DNA of 64,000 nt, from the NCBI RefSeq assembly GCF_027257875.1, contig NZ_JAPVQY010000011.1, forward strand, positions 62,001-126,000, given 5' to 3'. The stretch is from Burkholderia sp. IMCC1007. GTDB lineage: Bacteria; Pseudomonadota; Gammaproteobacteria; Burkholderiales; Burkholderiaceae. The notes beneath the pieces were generated by a model. It saw only the letters and a list, made by a program, of their open reading frames with translations. It had not been told where the DNA came from and made no database searches. Position numbers and translations under genes: made by a program. Within the stretch, counting starts at the first letter, position 1. Each line of letters begins with the position of its first letter. Below are positions 61,973-64,000 of this stretch, piece by piece.

Positions 61973-62491
61973 ATGCCGGAAAACCGAACCGTCAGCCTGC
62001 GCAGCGCGACACCACACGATGCTGAACCCATTGCACGCTTGCACACGCTGAGCTGGCAGCGCGCGTATAGCCATATTCTTCCGGCGGCCTATCTGTCCGA
62101 CGACGCGCCGACCGAACACGCGACCCGCTGGCGACATTATTTCGATCGCGACGAAGCGGAGTGGGGCCTTGTGCTGGTCGCGGAATCGGATGGCGTCCTG
62201 GTGGGTTTCGTAAGTGCTGAAAGGCCGGTCGATTCGGCGCGCGGCGTTCTGCTCGATTGCCTTCACGTCCATCCGGACCATCACGGGAGCGGTACGGGAA
62301 AACGCATGATCGAAGCCGTTCGCGCGTGGGCCCGAAATATCGGCTCGAGCAGGGTTCATCTGTCCGTGCTCGACGACAATGTCCGCGCGATTGGTTTCTA
62401 CGAACACAACGGCTGGCAATTGCTCACTGTCGAAACGAGCCACATCGGCCGGACCGAGGTTACCGACCGGGTCTATGTGATCGAGGCGTAA
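61973..62491 (+). CDS. GNAT-family N-acetyltransferase
   Basis: 172 aa from ATG at 61973. The acetyl-CoA-binding motif A reads LLDCLHVHPDHHGSGTGKRMIEA. The C-terminal pattern (NVRAIGFYEHNGWQ) is standard for GNAT enzymes. The substrate is not predictable. It has no operon partner. Confidence 0.88.
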   Translation: MPENRTVSLRSATPHDAEPIARLHTLSWQRAYSHILPAAYLSDDAPTEHATRWRHYFDRDEAEWGLVLVAESDGVLVGFVSAERPVDSARGVLLDCLHVHPDHHGSGTGKRMIEAVRAWARNIGSSRVHLSVLDDNVRAIGFYEHNGWQLLTVETSHIGRTEVTDRVYVIEA

Positions 62492-62577
62492 AGCGGGAGA
62501 CTGCCCGACAGCGCGACCGGGCATCGAACCGCTGCACGCTATATGTCCTTCCCGGAAAAGCCGCCGCCCGCCTTCGG

Positions 62578-63042
62578 TTACTCGCCGCAATAACGCACGA
62601 GCAAATCGGCCTCGGTTTCATGCACTTCGACGGGCAAGCTCGTCGCCCCGGCGTACGCGAGATAGCGCGCACGATGCTGACCGTTGCGGAACGACGCGAC
62701 GCCGATTTTCGACAGGCCCGGGATGCCGAGCAGCGTTCGCGTTCTTATCTCGCGAAACGTGATGAACGGCATGTCCGGAATCCTCGCCTCGTCCGGGTCG
62801 AGGAATTCGCGGATGCCGGCAGCCTTGCCGGGCGCCCAGTACTGCACCGACGGCAGCACATAGTCGGTCGTGTCGCGGTCGGCGCAGGCCAGCAGTTTCC
62901 GCAGGTCGACCGTCACGACACGATGTCGCGAATCGTCGGATGCGAACACCCGCTTCAGATGCGTATAGGCATAGGCGGCGTGCCCGGGAAGCTGGATGAT
63001 CCAGACCTCCACGCCGTCCTGTTGTGCCCGAGCGACTGTCAT
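62578..63042 (-). CDS. Unknown protein with ParB-like C-terminal motif
   Basis: 154 aa from ATG at 63042, chosen for its excellent ribosome binding site (gaggaaat). A C-terminal block SFRNGQHRARYLAYAGATSLPVEV resembles the GRHR core of ParB/sulfiredoxin-like folds. Some proteins with this type of end are annotated as plasmid fertility inhibition factors; I recall this only loosely. Nothing nearby supports a role. Confidence 0.55.
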   Translation of the reverse strand: MTVARAQQDGVEVWIIQLPGHAAYAYTHLKRVFASDDSRHRVVTVDLRKLLACADRDTTDYVLPSVQYWAPGKAAGIREFLDPDEARIPDMPFITFREIRTRTLLGIPGLSKIGVASFRNGQHRARYLAYAGATSLPVEVHETEADLLVRYCGE

Positions 63043-63553
63043 TATTTCCTCTGATGGCGCATGCCGTTTTTTACGGTTCGAGTGTAGCAGCGCAATCACG
63101 ACCACGGCCGCGTAGCAGACGGATACCCGGAATACGAGCGGCGAATCGTGTGTGACCGAACGGCACAACGAACCGGTCACGAAGCAACTGCTTGAACGGT
63201 CCGATCATGCGTATTCAGTCGACATCGGCAGCTTGCGAGAATATCGCGATACTGCCGATTGGAATGGAGCGCGCTACGAAAGTCACACAAGATTCACGCA
63301 GCGCGTGAAAGCGGACAAGCGATGGGCCGCGCGTCAGCTGGGACGCGAGAAATATCACGACATCTTCTACTCGCCCACGCATCTCGGCGCCGCGTTCGCA
63401 CCGGCCGCCGCTGTTGCATTTGCGCCCGTAACGCAATTCGGGCAGCACACGGCCTTTCCGGTTGAAAGGGTGAGTTGCCGCACAGACGATTGCACGGACG
63501 GCGATTCACAATCTGACCGGTTGACCGATCTACCCCGGCCCGGTCAACCGTTT

Positions 63554-63585
63554 CCCCGCTCGCTCGCGCAGGAGCGGGGCTTTTT
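63554..63585 (+). terminator. Rho-independent terminator
   Basis: The arms ccccgct/agcgggg are followed by c and five T residues. No clear upstream gene except the doubtful frame starting at 63152. Confidence 0.75.
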
Positions 63586-63745
63586 GGCCGCCCGACGCAT
63601 GCACGCCGCGTCGGCGGAACCGGACAGGCGTTCGGCAGGCCGCGTTTCGCGCCCCGGCATCCGTTCGCCTGCTCCACATGAATCGCTTTCCTCGTGTCCA
63701 AGCGGCCGCTTGGGCCCATCACCGGTCTGGGCCGGTGATGCCTTG

Positions 63746-63784
63746 ATCCCGGCGGCGCATCACGGCGCTGCCGGGATGCTTTTT
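63746..63784 (+). terminator. Second terminator-like hairpin
   Basis: The arms atcccggc/gccgggat are followed by gc and five T residues. Just upstream, catcaccgg and ccggtgatg form another hairpin (about 63719-63740). Confidence 0.7.
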
Positions 63785-63834
63785 GTCCCGAGCCTGTCTG
63801 GATCCAACTACGTGCAACGCGTATTGCCGCCGGC

Positions 63835-63999
63835 TCAGCCAGCCTGCTCGACGCTGGTTTCCCACCCGTCGTATTCGCCGCCGAGCGAGCGCACTTCGCG
63901 ATTGATCGCGAGCGTATGGTGCGTGATGTCGGCCAGCGTCGTCGCGCCTTCGTGTGCAAACCGCACGGCCGATTTGCCGTCCTCCGTCGGTGCGACCGA
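63835..63999 (-). CDS. RraB-like protein, C-terminal fragment (cut by window edge)
   Basis: 55 codons ending with TGA (complement of 63835-63837). The end reads LAINREVRSLGGEYDGWETSVEQAG; the GGEYDGWxTSV block resembles RNase E inhibitor RraB-family domains. The start is outside the window. Confidence 0.55.
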   Translation of the reverse strand, partial: SVAPTEDGKSAVRFAHEGATTLADITHHTLAINREVRSLGGEYDGWETSVEQAG

Positions 64000-64000
64000 T

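Larger units (their letters stand above)
63043..63834. other. Long stretch with terminators and no secure gene
   Basis: About 790 bp. A rightward frame from GTG at 63152 reads protein-like to about 63500 (HAYSVDIGSLREYRDTADWN; KRWAARQLGREKYHDIFYSP). It then runs without a stop through two terminators to the window edge, so it is at best a decayed gene. Otherwise only hairpins are seen. Confidence 0.4.

Noticed and set aside
63294-63959. A 221-codon minus-strand frame near the right edge
   Set aside because: It runs through two terminators and overlaps the partial RraB-like gene in another frame; no protein-like features.

Overview
The window looks like chromosomal DNA of a Burkholderia cepacia complex species (beta-proteobacteria). 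It is GC-rich, and the housekeeping segments have a Burkholderia-type order: tRNA-Leu–rnr–rlmB–amidase–rpiA, pyrD–bpt–aat–NUDIX–tRNA-fMet, ssuDCB plus a TOBE protein, and dusA–tRNA-His. Two integrated elements interrupt this backbone. The species call is an inference from gene content and composition.

Region 1 (1 to about 32.5 kb) is the right-hand part of an integrative and conjugative element (ICE) inserted at the 3' end of a tRNA-Leu(CAG) gene. Its left end lies outside the window. From left to right it carries: a partial ACT-domain gene; an AbiEi/AbiEii-type toxin-antitoxin pair with conspicuous inverted repeats in its promoter; a leftward VirB-type type IV secretion operon (virB1-11-2-3-4-5-x-6-8-9-10, then a small VirB9-C-terminal-domain paralogue); a roughly 600 bp hairpin-rich non-coding stretch; a rightward DNA-processing module (MobH/TraI relaxase, TraD coupling protein, DUF4400 membrane protein); a eukaryote-like SET-domain protein; an AlpA regulator; a defence block; and a P4-type integrase. 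The defence block (20.3-30.9 kb) holds a class 2 OLD nuclease/UvrD helicase pair (Gabija-like) with an unrecognised third gene, a DUF559/Vsr-like nuclease preceded by a 16-codon ORF, several tiny ORFs (one frameshifted), and a HamA/HamB (Hachiman-like) nuclease-helicase pair.

Region 2 (32.5-44.1 kb) is core chromosome: rnr, rlmB, amidase, rpiA, a GntR/FadR regulator, a Gfo/Idh/MocA oxidoreductase, an amino-acid ABC permease and binding protein, pyrD and bpt.

Region 3 (44.1-49.6 kb) is a 5.4-kb mini-island inserted in aat, the gene for leucyl/phenylalanyl-tRNA-protein transferase. It is bounded by a 408-bp direct repeat (43712-44119 and 49156-49563, two mismatches) covering the 3' end of aat and the 5' end of bpt. 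A tyrosine recombinase is followed by a type VI secretion cassette in the order PAAR, DUF4123 chaperone, putative co-chaperone, Tox-REase-5 toxin, Imm52-like immunity protein. This is the layout of the Pseudomonas aeruginosa PAAR4–TecT–co-TecT–TseT–TsiT locus. The insertion leaves aat intact but cuts bpt and pyrD off from their operon.

Region 4 (49.4-64 kb) is core chromosome: aat, NUDIX, tRNA-fMet, a UPF0303 protein, an SMR efflux protein, a HIBYL-CoA-hydrolase-like protein, the ssu sulfonate operon, dusA and tRNA-His. Beyond tRNA-His is a patchy stretch with a patatin remnant, an acyltransferase, a frameshifted RraB-like gene, a GNAT acetyltransferase, a small unknown protein and, at the edge, a partial RraB-like gene.

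The most promising material for new biology is the defence block with its unassigned third and linker genes, the hairpin-rich non-coding regions at 13.5-14.1 and 19.9-20.3 kb, the SET-domain gene on an ICE, and the self-contained integrase plus T6SS effector cassette.
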